64,000 bases of DNA from Clostridium beijerinckii. GTDB taxonomy: Bacteria; Bacillota; Clostridia; Clostridiales; Clostridiaceae. The DNA lies in the NCBI RefSeq assembly GCF_036699995.1, contig NZ_CP144906.1, positions 3,607,001 through 3,671,000 of the forward strand, written 5' to 3'. Shown piece by piece: positions 52,947 through 61,434 of the stretch (positions within the stretch are counted from its first letter, which is position 1; each line of letters begins with the position of its first letter). The translations under genes were made by a program, and so were the position numbers. The notes beneath the pieces were generated by a model, which made no database searches, was not told where the DNA came from, and saw nothing but the letters and a program-made list of their open reading frames with translations.

Positions 52947-53594
52947 TTTTTTCTCTCCTTTGTAATTTCCATAAAATTGTTTGATTTATAGAAGCTCTAT
53001 TTATATAGCTTTTAATTTATCTACTATGCTATTAAAAATCTGATAACATTTTTTTACTAGAACTTTGTTAAAATTAACAATCACTTAGTATTATATTATG
53101 CTGATTTATAATATTTGCTATTAATTACTAAAGAAATATTCCAACTCATCTCAACTTTAACCTGAATAATAAAACTATAAAAGTTATTTGAAAAACGTAT
53201 ATTTTTCTGTACTTTGTTAATAATATTATTGAAAACATAATAACCCGACCTAAATTTAAAATAGAGATAGTATTTTAGAATTCACTAATACTATCTCTAT
53301 TTTTTATTTTAAATTTATTTATAGTAACTATAATATGTGTTGCGATTAAATTTCCGCATGGTTCGCTTTAATTGAGTTCTTAGCTTACTATGATTTTGGA
53401 TGCGAATTTATCATTACAGCATGTATATTTAATATGTAAAATTTTTATATAATAATCTCAAAAGATATGTATATTTATTTACTACCCTGTCAATAATTCT
53501 AAAGGAAAGCATTATTACTCAACCACACTTAAAAATAGAGATAGTATTTTTTAATTAATAATACTATCTCTATTATATTCCTCTAAATTAACTT
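52947..53594. other. Intergenic with two ATAGAGATAGTATT-type hairpins
   Basis: No gene recognised. Hairpin TAAAATAGAGATAGTATT / AATACTATCTCTATTTTT lies at 53258-53305 and its repeat at 53531-53575; the second lies just after the FliB-like gene and is probably its terminator. A stretch at 53335-53435 resembles 12150-12245 (CTTAATTGAG..CTTACTA). Confidence 0.5.
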
Positions 53595-54743
53595 CTAATT
53601 ATACCTTTCCAACAATTCCTTAAACACCTTATTGTGCTCTATGTCTTTGCTTAGAGATTGAATAACTCTTATAATCTGCTGTTCATTTATCTTTTCTTTG
53701 GAATTCATAGCAATTCCTATTATATAAGCTTTTATTATTTTATAAGTATTAATAAGAACTTTAATACTTTCCAAAAACTCTTCTCCTTTATTAAAAGGAA
53801 TCAAGTCTTTAAAAATCTGATTTACTAAGTAATTTTCTAGAATGTATGAATAGTCATCTATCTCATTAAAATATCTAGGATTTTCTTCTAGATACGTGCG
53901 TAAATCACTTTTATTAAAAATCCCATCTTTATATTCATTAACACATTGCTTAAGCCTAATCCCTCTTATATTTTCAAACAGATCAGCCTCAGCAATATCT
54001 ATATAAAAATCATTATTTTCTTTGAAATTCATTCCTTTTAACGACTCATAATCTATGTACTCATTATTAAAATCATCTAATAACTTCTCTATTCCATCAA
54101 AATCATTTAGTTTATATAGACTCTGAATTTTTCCATAAAAACTCTTAAGAATATTTAACCGTTCCTCTATTGAATATTCTCTCGATTGAATAATATTTAT
54201 AGATATTACTCTTATATCCCAAAAATATTGAAAAAGGCTTTCCGTCCCTTCAAAGGCTTCACTATCTATAATTCTTTTTATCTCAATATCATTCTCATTT
54301 ATTTCTTCTTCGCTCTCTATAAACTCCATTTTTTCTTTATTTAAGAACGCTTTTGTACATATTTCTATGCAAGAAGGTAATCCACTCTTTTCATAAATAT
54401 TATCAACAATATTAAATACTCTAGGATAACTTTTGCAAGTTATACAAAGATTCTTTTCTCCAAAACCACCATGTATATCACAAAGCATATTACAATTTAA
54501 AAAAGGACATCTATTACCATCTTTTAGTGCCATGAAACCATTATTAAAAAAATCGTGTTCAGCTTCATTCACAAAAAACTTTCCTTCCAATAATTCTTTA
54601 AATTCACCAGTACTATTAGTGTAATTATTATAAGTATCCTCATCTATATTTATATCCCATCCCGCACAACAAGTATCAATGCAACTTGAGTTTATGCATT
54701 TAAAGTCTTCCATATATTTGGGTAAAAAAACGTTTATTTTCAT
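53595..54743 (-). CDS. FliB-like flagellin lysine N-methylase homologue
   Basis: A 382-residue protein with the FliB-type N-terminus: PKYMEDFKCINSSCIDTCCAGW, with C16, C21, C25 and C26, then CPFLNCNMLCDIH and CITCKSYPR, in total a cysteine pattern typical of FliB and related YkgJ-like proteins. FliB methylates lysines of flagellin. The remaining 270 residues are helical and lack other recognisable motifs. There is no flagellar gene nearby, so the substrate here is open. The ATG at 54743 has no strong ribosome site in the bases upstream. Followed by an ATAGAGATA-type terminator. Confidence 0.8.
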   Translation of the reverse strand: MKINVFLPKYMEDFKCINSSCIDTCCAGWDINIDEDTYNNYTNSTGEFKELLEGKFFVNEAEHDFFNNGFMALKDGNRCPFLNCNMLCDIHGGFGEKNLCITCKSYPRVFNIVDNIYEKSGLPSCIEICTKAFLNKEKMEFIESEEEINENDIEIKRIIDSEAFEGTESLFQYFWDIRVISINIIQSREYSIEERLNILKSFYGKIQSLYKLNDFDGIEKLLDDFNNEYIDYESLKGMNFKENNDFYIDIAEADLFENIRGIRLKQCVNEYKDGIFNKSDLRTYLEENPRYFNEIDDYSYILENYLVNQIFKDLIPFNKGEEFLESIKVLINTYKIIKAYIIGIAMNSKEKINEQQIIRVIQSLSKDIEHNKVFKELLERYN

Positions 54744-55052
54744 TTACTAGCTCCAATCTTCTTACGTCCTTAAGAGTCATTTATCATATTCTAATATAGA
54801 CTTATTTATATATTTCACTTTATTTAGAGATATAATTTCAATAAGTTTATATAATGTTATTATTACTATTTCAATTTCATTATATCATACTTAATCTCGC
54901 AAATATGTACATCATAGATGAAATACTGTACTAAAATATATAAGACGAAATTTAAATCACACTCTATTATGCATAAAGTGTGATAATCAAACATCTATAA
55001 TATATATTTTAGAAGTTATTTAATGGTAAGCTTCTTTTATTGGTGTTTAAAT
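54744..55052. other. Intergenic; one hairpin, no gene recognised
   Basis: ATCACACTCTATTAT and ATAAAGTGTGAT (54956-54985) pair; likely a terminator for YmaF on the minus strand. Confidence 0.45.
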
Positions 55053-55490
55053 CTAGCAATCTTTATCTTTAGGAACGTTTGTAGGATCTTCAACTAAAGT
55101 AGTAAAATAATAATCATGATAATGTCCATCTGCACAAGCTGTTTTACCCTTTACTAAATGAATATGCTTTCCGTCTGGAAGATAAATAGCCGGACCTGTT
55201 GTATCACAAAGATCATGGTAGTGATCACAAAAAGTATCTGTACGTCCTTCTATTTTATGAACGTGTGAATTACCACATTCTATTGCAGGACCAGTCATGC
55301 CGGCAATCCGATGATTATGTCTCACACATTCATCATCTTTTGCATAATCTGTACTTGATAAATATTCATGATTATGATTCTTTATTCTATAGCTAATATC
55401 TACATAGTTACAGTTATCCTCATTTTTATCATTTTGGTTATTTTTGTAACCACAGCTGCATCTCCCGTTATTATTACAATTGTATCTCAC
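55053..55490 (-). CDS. YmaF family His-rich repeat protein
   Basis: A 145-residue soluble protein with several repeats of the HxH...T..xGxTGPAI type: YRIKNHNHEYLSSTDYA, RHNHRIAGMTGPAIECGNSH, VHKIEGRTDTFCDHYHDLCD, TTGPAIYLPDGKHIHLVKGK and GHYHDYYFTTLVEDP. The pattern is that of the YmaF family (PF12788), of unknown role; the many HxH pairs suggest metal binding. The N-terminus is Asn/Cys-rich (NCNNNGRCSCGYKNN). GGAGGAG precedes the ATG. No operon partner. Confidence 0.85.
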   Translation of the reverse strand: MRYNCNNNGRCSCGYKNNQNDKNEDNCNYVDISYRIKNHNHEYLSSTDYAKDDECVRHNHRIAGMTGPAIECGNSHVHKIEGRTDTFCDHYHDLCDTTGPAIYLPDGKHIHLVKGKTACADGHYHDYYFTTLVEDPTNVPKDKDC

Positions 55491-55759
55491 CGTAAGCTCC
55501 TCCTCCGTTATTAAAATATATATAATATTTTATGTTTGCTCGTATATTTGTGTGATTACTTAGTAACGTACCATATTTTTATTGCTTTCCTATAGTAAAT
55601 CCATCATTTCAAGTAGATTTAATTTCTATAAAGTTTTATATAAGTTAGTCATCACCATTTTTTAACACTGGATCATTAAAATTAAAATTTCCATATAAAA
55701 AATCTTTTTAAATAATCGCAAATACATCATAATATTCTAATTCTTAAAATTAAATCGAA

Positions 55760-55799
55760 ATAAAAAAGGTGGCATTGTCCATGACAATGCCACCTTTAT
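55760..55799. terminator. Perfect hairpin of unknown ownership
   Basis: AAAGGTGGCATTGTC and GACAATGCCACCTTT form a 15-bp perfect stem with loop CAT and flanking A/T tracts. It lies about 270 bp upstream of the YmaF start on one side and 350 bp from X2 on the other; no small gene was recognised beside it. Confidence 0.7.
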
Positions 55800-55934
55800 A
55801 AAATGAAGAATCTTTTATCAAATCACCTTTATAATATCACAATATCTTAAATTAGTAACTATTTTTCATAACATAAATTTTGACAAAATGTGTCACAACT
55901 CTTTCAAAAATGTAATATAAATTAAGACTAATAA

Positions 55935-56085
55935 AATAAAGATGCAGTCAAATAGTGACTGCATCCAATGGTTAAACTTGAGAGAGAGTTATTTAGGATT
56001 TGAATATATTGTGTATTTATATAATAGCATATTATTTAAAAATAGTCCATATTAATTAATAACTTTTATTGATTAATATTCTTAA
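55935..56085. repeat. Dispersed repeat G, copy 1
   Basis: Hairpin GATGCAGTCA / TGACTGCATC followed by AGGATTTGAATATATTGTG and TAATAGCATATTATTTAA then an imperfect ATATTAATT..TTGATTAATAT hairpin. A degenerate second copy lies at 59640-59785. Confidence 0.5.
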
Positions 56086-56097
56086 AATTCAAAAAAA

Positions 56098-56137
56098 TAG
56101 AGGTAAATTAAATCATACAATTTAATTTACCTCTAAT
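56098..56137 (-). terminator. Terminator of gene X2
   Basis: TAGAGGTAAATTAAAT and ATTTAATTTACCTCTA form a perfect stem 9 bp after the X2 stop codon. Confidence 0.8.
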
Positions 56138-56145
56138 AATAAATA

Positions 56146-56316
56146 TTATTGAGCTTGTAAAAATTCCTCATAGCTCTCTATTCTATCCTCTCTATTATTC
56201 TTCTTTAGCCAGTTATTATAAGTTAAAATAGTCTCTTCTAACTTGTTTATTTTTATCACTTTTCCATTCTTTTTCTTTTTTTCAGCGTATATATTGATTT
56301 TCATTAAGTTACCCAT
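56146..56316 (-). CDS. Small protein family X, copy 2 (56 aa)
   Basis: A 56-residue protein beginning MGNLMKINIYAEKKKKNGKV and ending REDRIESYEEFLQAQ. Aligned with X1 (31279) and X3 (56959) it is equal in length and shares MGN, a lysine-rich N-terminus, TYNNWLKKNNRED-type core and IExYEEFL. GGAG lies six bases before the ATG at 56316. Unknown function. It follows gene Y2 (56535) in the same direction with 218 bp between, and then its own terminator. Confidence 0.75.
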   Translation of the reverse strand: MGNLMKINIYAEKKKKNGKVIKINKLEETILTYNNWLKKNNREDRIESYEEFLQAQ

Positions 56317-56534
56317 AATAACTCCCCTTCCTTAAATATTATTTATTACTTTTTCTCTTCAAATATATATTACCACATTATTATAAAATATTCCATACTA
56401 TTTAATAATAATTATTTGTTATTTTTAAAATTATATTATATTCACTTTTTATCTAGTTCAAAAATAAATAAATAAAATACTTTAGAATTATATCTGTATA
56501 TAATTACATAGGTCTCATAAAAATTAAAATAAAT

Positions 56535-56792
56535 TTATTCTATGCCTTCAATCCTTAATAATTGAGGATTGTTATTAGAAACTCTAACATGTACTTTTGC
56601 TATCTTCATTCTCAAACTTTTTATTATTACCTTTACTTTGCATATAAAGTAATAGTCCTCGACACCATTAGTAATTACTGTGATAGGATCAAATTTGAAT
56701 CCATTTATGCCATCTAACGCATCATTTAGCATTACTTTTTCTTCTATAGAAATTTCACTTCTGATTTCCATTTTTCTATTTTCTTTTAACAT
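56535..56792 (-). CDS. Small protein family Y, copy 2
   Basis: An 85-residue soluble protein of the family represented by 33841, 57248 and 60112: N-terminal helix IEEKVMLNDALDGINGFKF, then strands including DYYFICKVKVIIKSL and KIAKVHVRVSNN, ending LLRIEGIE. The QxVxG-like segment of Y1 is replaced by TVITNGVE. I choose the ATG at 56792 by homology with Y3 (MLANDLEIRN), supported by an AAGGTG about ten bases upstream; a GTG at 56804 is a second possibility. It forms unit 1 of a tandem Y-X, Y-X array. Confidence 0.7.
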   Translation of the reverse strand: MLKENRKMEIRSEISIEEKVMLNDALDGINGFKFDPITVITNGVEDYYFICKVKVIIKSLRMKIAKVHVRVSNNNPQLLRIEGIE

Positions 56793-56923
56793 ATAAACAA
56801 ACACCTTCTCCTGTAACTATATTATTACCGGTTTTTGTCAGTTATTAATCAATTATATAAAGCTTTTCTTAATATAATATTACAAAAAAATAAAGATTCT
56901 GCTTTATTAAAAACAAAAGAGAC

Positions 56924-56955
56924 AGATTAAACTTAAAATCTAATCTACCTCTTAG
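56924..56955 (-). terminator. Terminator of gene X3
   Basis: AAAAGAGACAGATTA and TAATCTACCTCTTAG pair around AACTTAAAATC, 4 bp after the X3 stop codon. Confidence 0.65.
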
Positions 56956-56958
56956 TAA

Positions 56959-57129
56959 TTATCGAGCTCGTAAAAATTCTTCATAATTTTCAATTTTATC
57001 CTCTCTGTGCGTTACTTTTAACCAATAGTTATATTTTAAGATATTTTCTTCTAAAACTCTTAGTTTAATTTTACTATTATTATTCTTCTTAATCTCCGAA
57101 TACATAATTATCTTAATTATATTCCCCAT
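56959..57129 (-). CDS. Small protein family X, copy 3 (56 aa)
   Basis: A 56-residue protein starting MGNIIKIIMYSEIKKNNNSK and ending REDKIENYEEFLRAR, a paralogue of X1 and X2 at identical length. The core YNYWLKVTHREDKI keeps the family pattern Y-N-x-W-L-K-x3-RED. GGAGG lies eight bases before the ATG. It is preceded by Y3 on the same strand. Function unknown; two amphipathic helices likely. Confidence 0.75.
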   Translation of the reverse strand: MGNIIKIIMYSEIKKNNNSKIKLRVLEENILKYNYWLKVTHREDKIENYEEFLRAR

Positions 57130-57188
57130 ATTTACCACCTCCTTCTATATCTATAATACAATTTGAGTATATAAATTTGGGTACTAAA

Positions 57189-57224
57189 ATTTTAGGGTAT
57201 GAAGTATTTTCTCATATCCTAAAA
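57189..57224 (-). terminator. Hairpin between Y3 and X3
   Basis: ATTTTAGGGTATGA and TCATATCCTAAAAT pair closely; it lies 24 bp after the Y3 stop codon and ahead of the X3 start, so Y3 and X3 may be transcribed separately or X3 attenuated. Confidence 0.65.
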
Positions 57225-57247
57225 TAATTAATTTTCTATAATATATC

Positions 57248-57496
57248 TTATAATATTTCTTCAATAGTTAGTAAATTTATGCTTCCATCATTTTTAGTTT
57301 TAATATATATTTTGGCCATCTTCATTTGCCTATTATTCGCTTTTACTTTACATATAAAATAATAATCGCCTTTATGATTTATTATCACAAATACAGGAAC
57401 AAATTCCCATCCAACTATTTCATTTAATGCTTTTCTTAATATTCTCTTATCCTTTGCTGTAATTGTATTCCTAATCTCTAAATCATTTGCTAGCAT
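57248..57496 (-). CDS. Small protein family Y, copy 3
   Basis: An 82-residue soluble protein: MLANDLEIRNTITAKDKRIL, helix KALNEIVGWEFVP, strands FVIINHKGDYYFICKVKA and KMAKIYIKTKND, C-terminus LLTIEEIL. It shares the KAL..I.GW.F.P and YYFICKVK signatures with Y2 and Y4; Y1 is a more distant member. The ATG lies at the edge of the frame, with GAGGGTAT upstream. Role unknown; the fold resembles a helix plus beta sheet of cystatin type. Confidence 0.7.
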   Translation of the reverse strand: MLANDLEIRNTITAKDKRILRKALNEIVGWEFVPVFVIINHKGDYYFICKVKANNRQMKMAKIYIKTKNDGSINLLTIEEIL

Positions 57497-57849
57497 GCCA
57501 TATACCCTCTCTCATAAAATACGCTTATCGATATTTATATTTGTCATGAATTAAGTCAATTCCTTACGCAAACATTTTTAATAAAACGTACAATTTTTTA
57601 TCTGTGTCTTTTCCGATCTAGAAGCATCGTATATTTAATGATGAAATTCCAAAAATAAAATTAATTGTAGAGTAACCCAAATTTTTATCAAGAGAATATT
57701 AAATTATGATTCCTATATCAATTGTATATACAATAAAATTTGTTATTCTACTCTACATAATATGAAGAAGCTTTAATATATGTCACTAACAATAGGCCAT
57801 AATCATAAGTATTCTTCATTCATCATTTTTTCTTTCAAATTTTAATAAA

Positions 57850-58052
57850 AAAATCGCAGGCGACTGTGTTTAAGTTCCGTATTGTGCTTCGCACTCTTTT
57901 CATATGTGTAGATTTTTTCACGCATCTGCCTTTTCGAACGCATGTGAGAAAAATCTGCACATCAGAAATGGCAGCTATGCACCTATAAAAAGAGTAGCTA
58001 TGCTACAATACTGAACTATTCTGCATATAAGAACATTTTATGCAGGCGAATA
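57850..58052. repeat. Long-hairpin element, family E, full copy
   Basis: Begins ATCGCAGGCGACTGTG and ends TATGCAGGCGAATATGAT; central stem TTTTTTCACGCATCTGCC / GCATGTGAGAAAAATC. Two extra inserts, 57869-57910 (GTTCCGTATTGTGCTTCGC..) and 57980-58017 (..TGCTACAATACTGAACTA), are near reverse complements of each other and lie in opposite arms. Related shorter copies lie at 42955-43040 and 43150-43245. Confidence 0.65.
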
Positions 58053-58146
58053 TGATTTACTTTTTTATTCTTTTATAGTAATTAACCTTAGTAAAATATA
58101 CTACTATAAAGTTATCCACAGATTTTATTGGAATATAAATTCCTAA

Positions 58147-58183
58147 AGAATAAAAAAATAGTTAACCACAATCTCGTGGCTAA
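58147..58183 (-). terminator. Terminator of the HD-GYP gene
   Basis: TAGTTAACCACAA and GTGGCTAACTA pair around TCTC, followed by TTTTTTTATTC on the minus strand; 15 bp after the stop codon. Confidence 0.75.
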
Positions 58184-58197
58184 CTAAAATGTCTAAT

Positions 58198-59181
58198 CTA
58201 ATATACTACTTCTTCAATGAATATAGTAAGGTTATTAACTAAATCAATATATTTTATATTATCATTTTCTTTAAATGCAACTATAGGTCTTGTTGGCATA
58301 TTTATATTTTGTTTAATAACCATAGCTTCTAACCCATTACTCAACTTTACAGTTAAACCATTAGGGTAACAATAAATTGATCCTACAAAATCCTTATATA
58401 TATCGTTACTGAACCTTTGCTGGCCCATTGCTGCTAATACTTCAATTGCATGGTGTGGTAAAATAGAATCATCAGACTCTAATATATTAATATATTCATT
58501 ACAAATAGACACAATCTTTGCAAATTCATATATCTTGTCCCCTTTTAATTTTTCAGGATAACCACTGCCATCTTCATTTTCATGATGTGAACGTATGCAA
58601 GTACATAATGTTGCTGAAAAATAATTATTATTTTTTACCAATTTATACCCTTCAATAGTATGATCATCTCCATCAGAAACTATTTTACCAATATCATGTA
58701 ATATAGCTCCAATCCCTAGTTTTAAAATTTTGTCCTGACTATATTTTTTCTTGTAACCAATTATTATTGATAATAATGCTACATTCAGCGAATGAGTACA
58801 TAATTCAAGATCTTTATCATTTTTAGCTAAGTTGTTATATAAATAGGCATTTTCTGAAATATTTATATTTTCAATTATTTCTTCAACTATTTTTATCACT
58901 GGTTGTTCAGGGACATATTTTTTCCTTTTGCATTCATCAAATACATTCTTTAACTCTTTGATTGCCTTTAGCCTTAATGGTGCGTCATATATTTCTTGTA
59001 AAGTAACATCATTTATACCATCATCTATATAGATTGTATTTATACCTATTTTCTTTATTTGTTCAATATTTCTTTCATTAATTTTTGCACCTTTATTTAA
59101 ATATATCATTCCTGATTGCGTATAAATAGGAACCGCTAACTCTTTGTCCATTGCTTTTTCATTTAATATAACTAATCTCAT
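58198..59181 (-). CDS. HD-GYP domain protein (putative c-di-GMP phosphodiesterase)
   Basis: A 327-residue protein. About 1-60 is an N-terminal domain with IKKIGINTIYIDDG; about 115-280 is the HD-GYP domain: HDIGK (162-166), HTIEGY, RSHHENEDGSGYP (198-209 with the GYP). HD-GYP proteins hydrolyse c-di-GMP to GMP. The C-terminal 40 residues look like a small PilZ/DUF-type tail (GLTVKLSNGLEAMVI). The ATG at 59181 follows AGGAGAAG. No partner gene near; regulated genes unknown. Domain call is secure. Confidence 0.9.
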   Translation of the reverse strand: MRLVILNEKAMDKELAVPIYTQSGMIYLNKGAKINERNIEQIKKIGINTIYIDDGINDVTLQEIYDAPLRLKAIKELKNVFDECKRKKYVPEQPVIKIVEEIIENINISENAYLYNNLAKNDKDLELCTHSLNVALLSIIIGYKKKYSQDKILKLGIGAILHDIGKIVSDGDDHTIEGYKLVKNNNYFSATLCTCIRSHHENEDGSGYPEKLKGDKIYEFAKIVSICNEYINILESDDSILPHHAIEVLAAMGQQRFSNDIYKDFVGSIYCYPNGLTVKLSNGLEAMVIKQNINMPTRPIVAFKENDNIKYIDLVNNLTIFIEEVVY

Positions 59182-59457
59182 ACCGTTCTTCTCCTCTTCA
59201 TAAATATTTCATCTGTTTTTATACTGTTACTATAAATTATAATAAAATATACTTTATTGGTCAATTTTTTCACTTTATCCACTCTGATCTTAATAAATCA
59301 TTTTATTCCACATTTACTTAATATGTTAAGTTTTATTAAATTATTTATTGATAGAATCTTATATAGACATTTTTTTTATTTTTATTCTAATTGTTGAAAA
59401 TAGTCGTAATACAATTATGTTTTTTTGTTAATACTTTAAATAAGTGAGGTGTAGTTT

Positions 59458-59595
59458 ATGATTATATTAAGTCTAATATTTTTAATCTTTATAGGAATAA
59501 ATATATTTTGGAGTTCTGCGAAAAATAAAAATATAGATGACTATATGCAGGACATGCAAAAACAGTTGCAAGATGAGTTGAAAATAATAAAATAA
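59458..59595 (+). CDS. Small single-helix membrane protein (45 aa)
   Basis: A 45-residue protein beginning MIILSLIFLIFIGINIFW, one membrane helix from about 2 to 18, then a short hydrophilic, Gln-rich helical tail (DDYMQDMQKQLQDELKIIK) likely in the cytoplasm or forming a coiled coil. GAGGTG lies nine bases before the ATG, and a terminator follows at 59634-59664. It is the only plus-strand gene between the Crp/permease region and the end of the window apart from IS transposase. Family unknown. Confidence 0.6.
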   Translation: MIILSLIFLIFIGINIFWSSAKNKNIDDYMQDMQKQLQDELKIIK

Positions 59596-59633
59596 TAATA
59601 AAACTTAATATCGCTGTTTTAAATTGCAAAATA

Positions 59634-59664
59634 AAATGCAGCCATCATATGACTGCATTTTTTT
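59634..59664 (+). terminator. Terminator of the 45-aa membrane protein gene
   Basis: AAATGCAG and CTGCATTT form a stem around CCATCATATGA, followed by TTTTT. Confidence 0.75.
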
Positions 59665-59785
59665 ATCTATTAATTATGAGGGGTTAAGGTAAAGGGGATT
59701 TGAATATCTTTTGTATGTTTATATATTAGCACATTATCATAGAATAATCAATATTAATTGATATTTTTTATCAACTAATATATGA
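59640..59785. repeat. Dispersed repeat G, copy 2
   Basis: GGGGATTTGAATATCTTTTG, then TATATTAGCACATTATCAT and ATTAATTGATATTTTTTAT align with 55980-56080. Confidence 0.45.
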
Positions 59786-59795
59786 ATTAATACTT

Positions 59796-59940
59796 CTCAC
59801 AACGAAATTGAGAGCAATCACTAGTAGTGCACTCTGTAATTTAGCCCTTTCAGCGAAATTTTCATATCCCTGTGAAATAACAATGTTTCTCCTTTCGGTA
59901 GATTGTTTCATAAGACTAAGCTATATATTGTTTATCTATA
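59796..59940 (-). repeat. Half of a family B hairpin element, copy 3
   Basis: Holds only one arm and the tip: CACAACGAAATTGAGAGC, then TTTCAGCGAAATTTTCATA, TAACAATGTTTCTCC and the end TTGTTTATCTATA. The opposite arm is missing, so no hairpin can form. Evidence that these elements decay by loss of an arm. Confidence 0.65.
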
Positions 59941-59980
59941 TGAATATCTTTCTTTATAATTATTTCTAAGAAAATAAATA

Positions 59981-60017
59981 TAAGCAGCAATTGGACAATT
60001 CCTAATTGCTGCTTTTG
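59981..60017 (-). terminator. Terminator-like hairpin downstream of Y4
   Basis: AAGCAGCAATT and AATTGCTGCTT pair around GGACAATTCCT; about 95 bp after the Y4 stop codon. Confidence 0.6.
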
Positions 60018-60111
60018 ATAAATTATGAAAAAAGGTTTAACAATTTAATTATTAACATTTTTTTATTTTAAAAACCATTCCTATGCAACAATTTTACTTG
60101 TCGCAAAACTT

Positions 60112-60396
60112 TTATACTATTTCTTCTATTGCTAGCAATCTAGGCTTATTTCCATCTTGAACTTTAATATATATCCTTGCCATAGTCATTTGCAAATTTT
60201 CTATTATTGTTTTTACTTTACAAATAAAATAATACTCTTCTATTCCATTACTTACTACAGCTATTGGATTAAAACTCCATCCCTTTATTCCACTTATTGC
60301 TTTTTGCAATATCTTCTTATCCCTTTTTGTAACTTTATTTCTAATTTCTAATTCTTTATCATCTCTAATTTCTAGATCCTCAATTTCTTTTTCCAT
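60112..60396 (-). CDS. Small protein family Y, copy 4
   Basis: A 94-residue member of the Y family, with an N-terminal acidic repeat (EIEDLEIRDDKELEIRN) that looks like an internal duplication of the LEIR segment of Y3. Then KILQKAISGIKGWSFNPIAV, EEYYFICKVKTIIENLQMTM and ARIYIKVQDG, with ending LLAIEEIV. ATG at 60396 has AAGGGTG upstream. Stands alone, without an adjacent X gene. Confidence 0.7.
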   Translation of the reverse strand: MEKEIEDLEIRDDKELEIRNKVTKRDKKILQKAISGIKGWSFNPIAVVSNGIEEYYFICKVKTIIENLQMTMARIYIKVQDGNKPRLLAIEEIV

Positions 60397-60537
60397 GATA
60401 TAAACACCCTTTCTAATAACTATATTAATACTTATTTTTGTCAGTAGTTTGTCAAAGTTATTAACCTTTTGTAAACATCATATTACCAAAAAATGAATTA
60501 TATAGAGTTAATAAAGAATATTTTTTATATCTGCTCC

Positions 60538-61329
60538 TTACATACCCTCAAAGAATGTGAATGTTCTTCTTGATATAGGAAAATATAACTCTTGTGTATC
60601 TTCTGTAATTGTCTTAAATTCATATCCTTGCGATTTATAGTATTCTATTATTTCCGGCAACGCTTCACAAGTATTATTATTCATATCCGTACAATGTAAA
60701 AGCAATATTACTTTTGATAATTTCTCGCTTCCCTTTGTTGCCTTCCTATATAAACTATATGGAGAAAGCTTTGGATTTAATCCATCTGTATTATCCATAT
60801 TCCAGTCATATACTTTAAAATTATTATCATGTAATTTCTTTAAACATCTATTATTTAAATGCTTACTGCTTCCACCTGGAAACCTTATTATATTAGGTGA
60901 AATTCCAATAACATTATTTATCTGAATACGGCATGCAAGCATTTCTTGTATAAATTTATCTTCACTACAATAAATTTTATTAAATTTATGAGTATAAGTA
61001 TGAAGGCCTATACTGTTTCCTTCATCATAAATTCTTTTTACAACTTCTTCTCTTCCCTCAATCTGGCTTCCTATTAGAAAAAAAGTTCCTTTAACATCCT
61101 TTTCCTTCAAAATGTCTAGAACACGATCTGTAACTTTATAGCTAGGACCATCATCAAAAGTCAGATAAATTACCTTCTTCATATCATGCGAAACTTTTTT
61201 ATCCAGATCATGATTTTCACTAGTTGTTTCATTAGATGATATCGGAATAGCACTTACGTTTTTCACGCATATAAACATAACAAAAAGACCACTTAATAAA
61301 AATAAGAAATATTTTATTCTATTCTTCAA
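60538..61329 (-). CDS. Polysaccharide deacetylase (NodB domain)
   Basis: A 263-residue exported or membrane-anchored carbohydrate esterase 4. N-terminal hydrophobic segment YFLFLLSGLFVMFICVKNVSA (about 7-27). NodB motifs: TFDDGPS (57-63), HTYTH (110-114) with metal ligands, RFPGGSSKH and LLLHCTD. These enzymes remove acetyl groups from peptidoglycan or other wall sugars. The ATG at 61329 follows AGGAGGG-type sequence (CACCCTCCTTTT on the plus strand). Orphan, next to family A hairpin element A6. Confidence 0.9.
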   Translation of the reverse strand: MKNRIKYFLFLLSGLFVMFICVKNVSAIPISSNETTSENHDLDKKVSHDMKKVIYLTFDDGPSYKVTDRVLDILKEKDVKGTFFLIGSQIEGREEVVKRIYDEGNSIGLHTYTHKFNKIYCSEDKFIQEMLACRIQINNVIGISPNIIRFPGGSSKHLNNRCLKKLHDNNFKVYDWNMDNTDGLNPKLSPYSLYRKATKGSEKLSKVILLLHCTDMNNNTCEALPEIIEYYKSQGYEFKTITEDTQELYFPISRRTFTFFEGM

Positions 61330-61434
61330 TTTCTCACCCTCCTTTTATAATCCATTTTAGAATTATAATTCTCAACACTTCTTATAATTTACATATTTAA
61401 ATTTTTTATTTGTGGTAATTTTGAACATCTACTT

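Noticed and set aside
52661..52984. Plus-strand frame with repeated HIHNLLFYHIHNLL opposite the acidic repeat protein
   Set aside because: The repeat comes from the tandem DNA of the minus-strand gene, which has a ribosome site and plausible composition.
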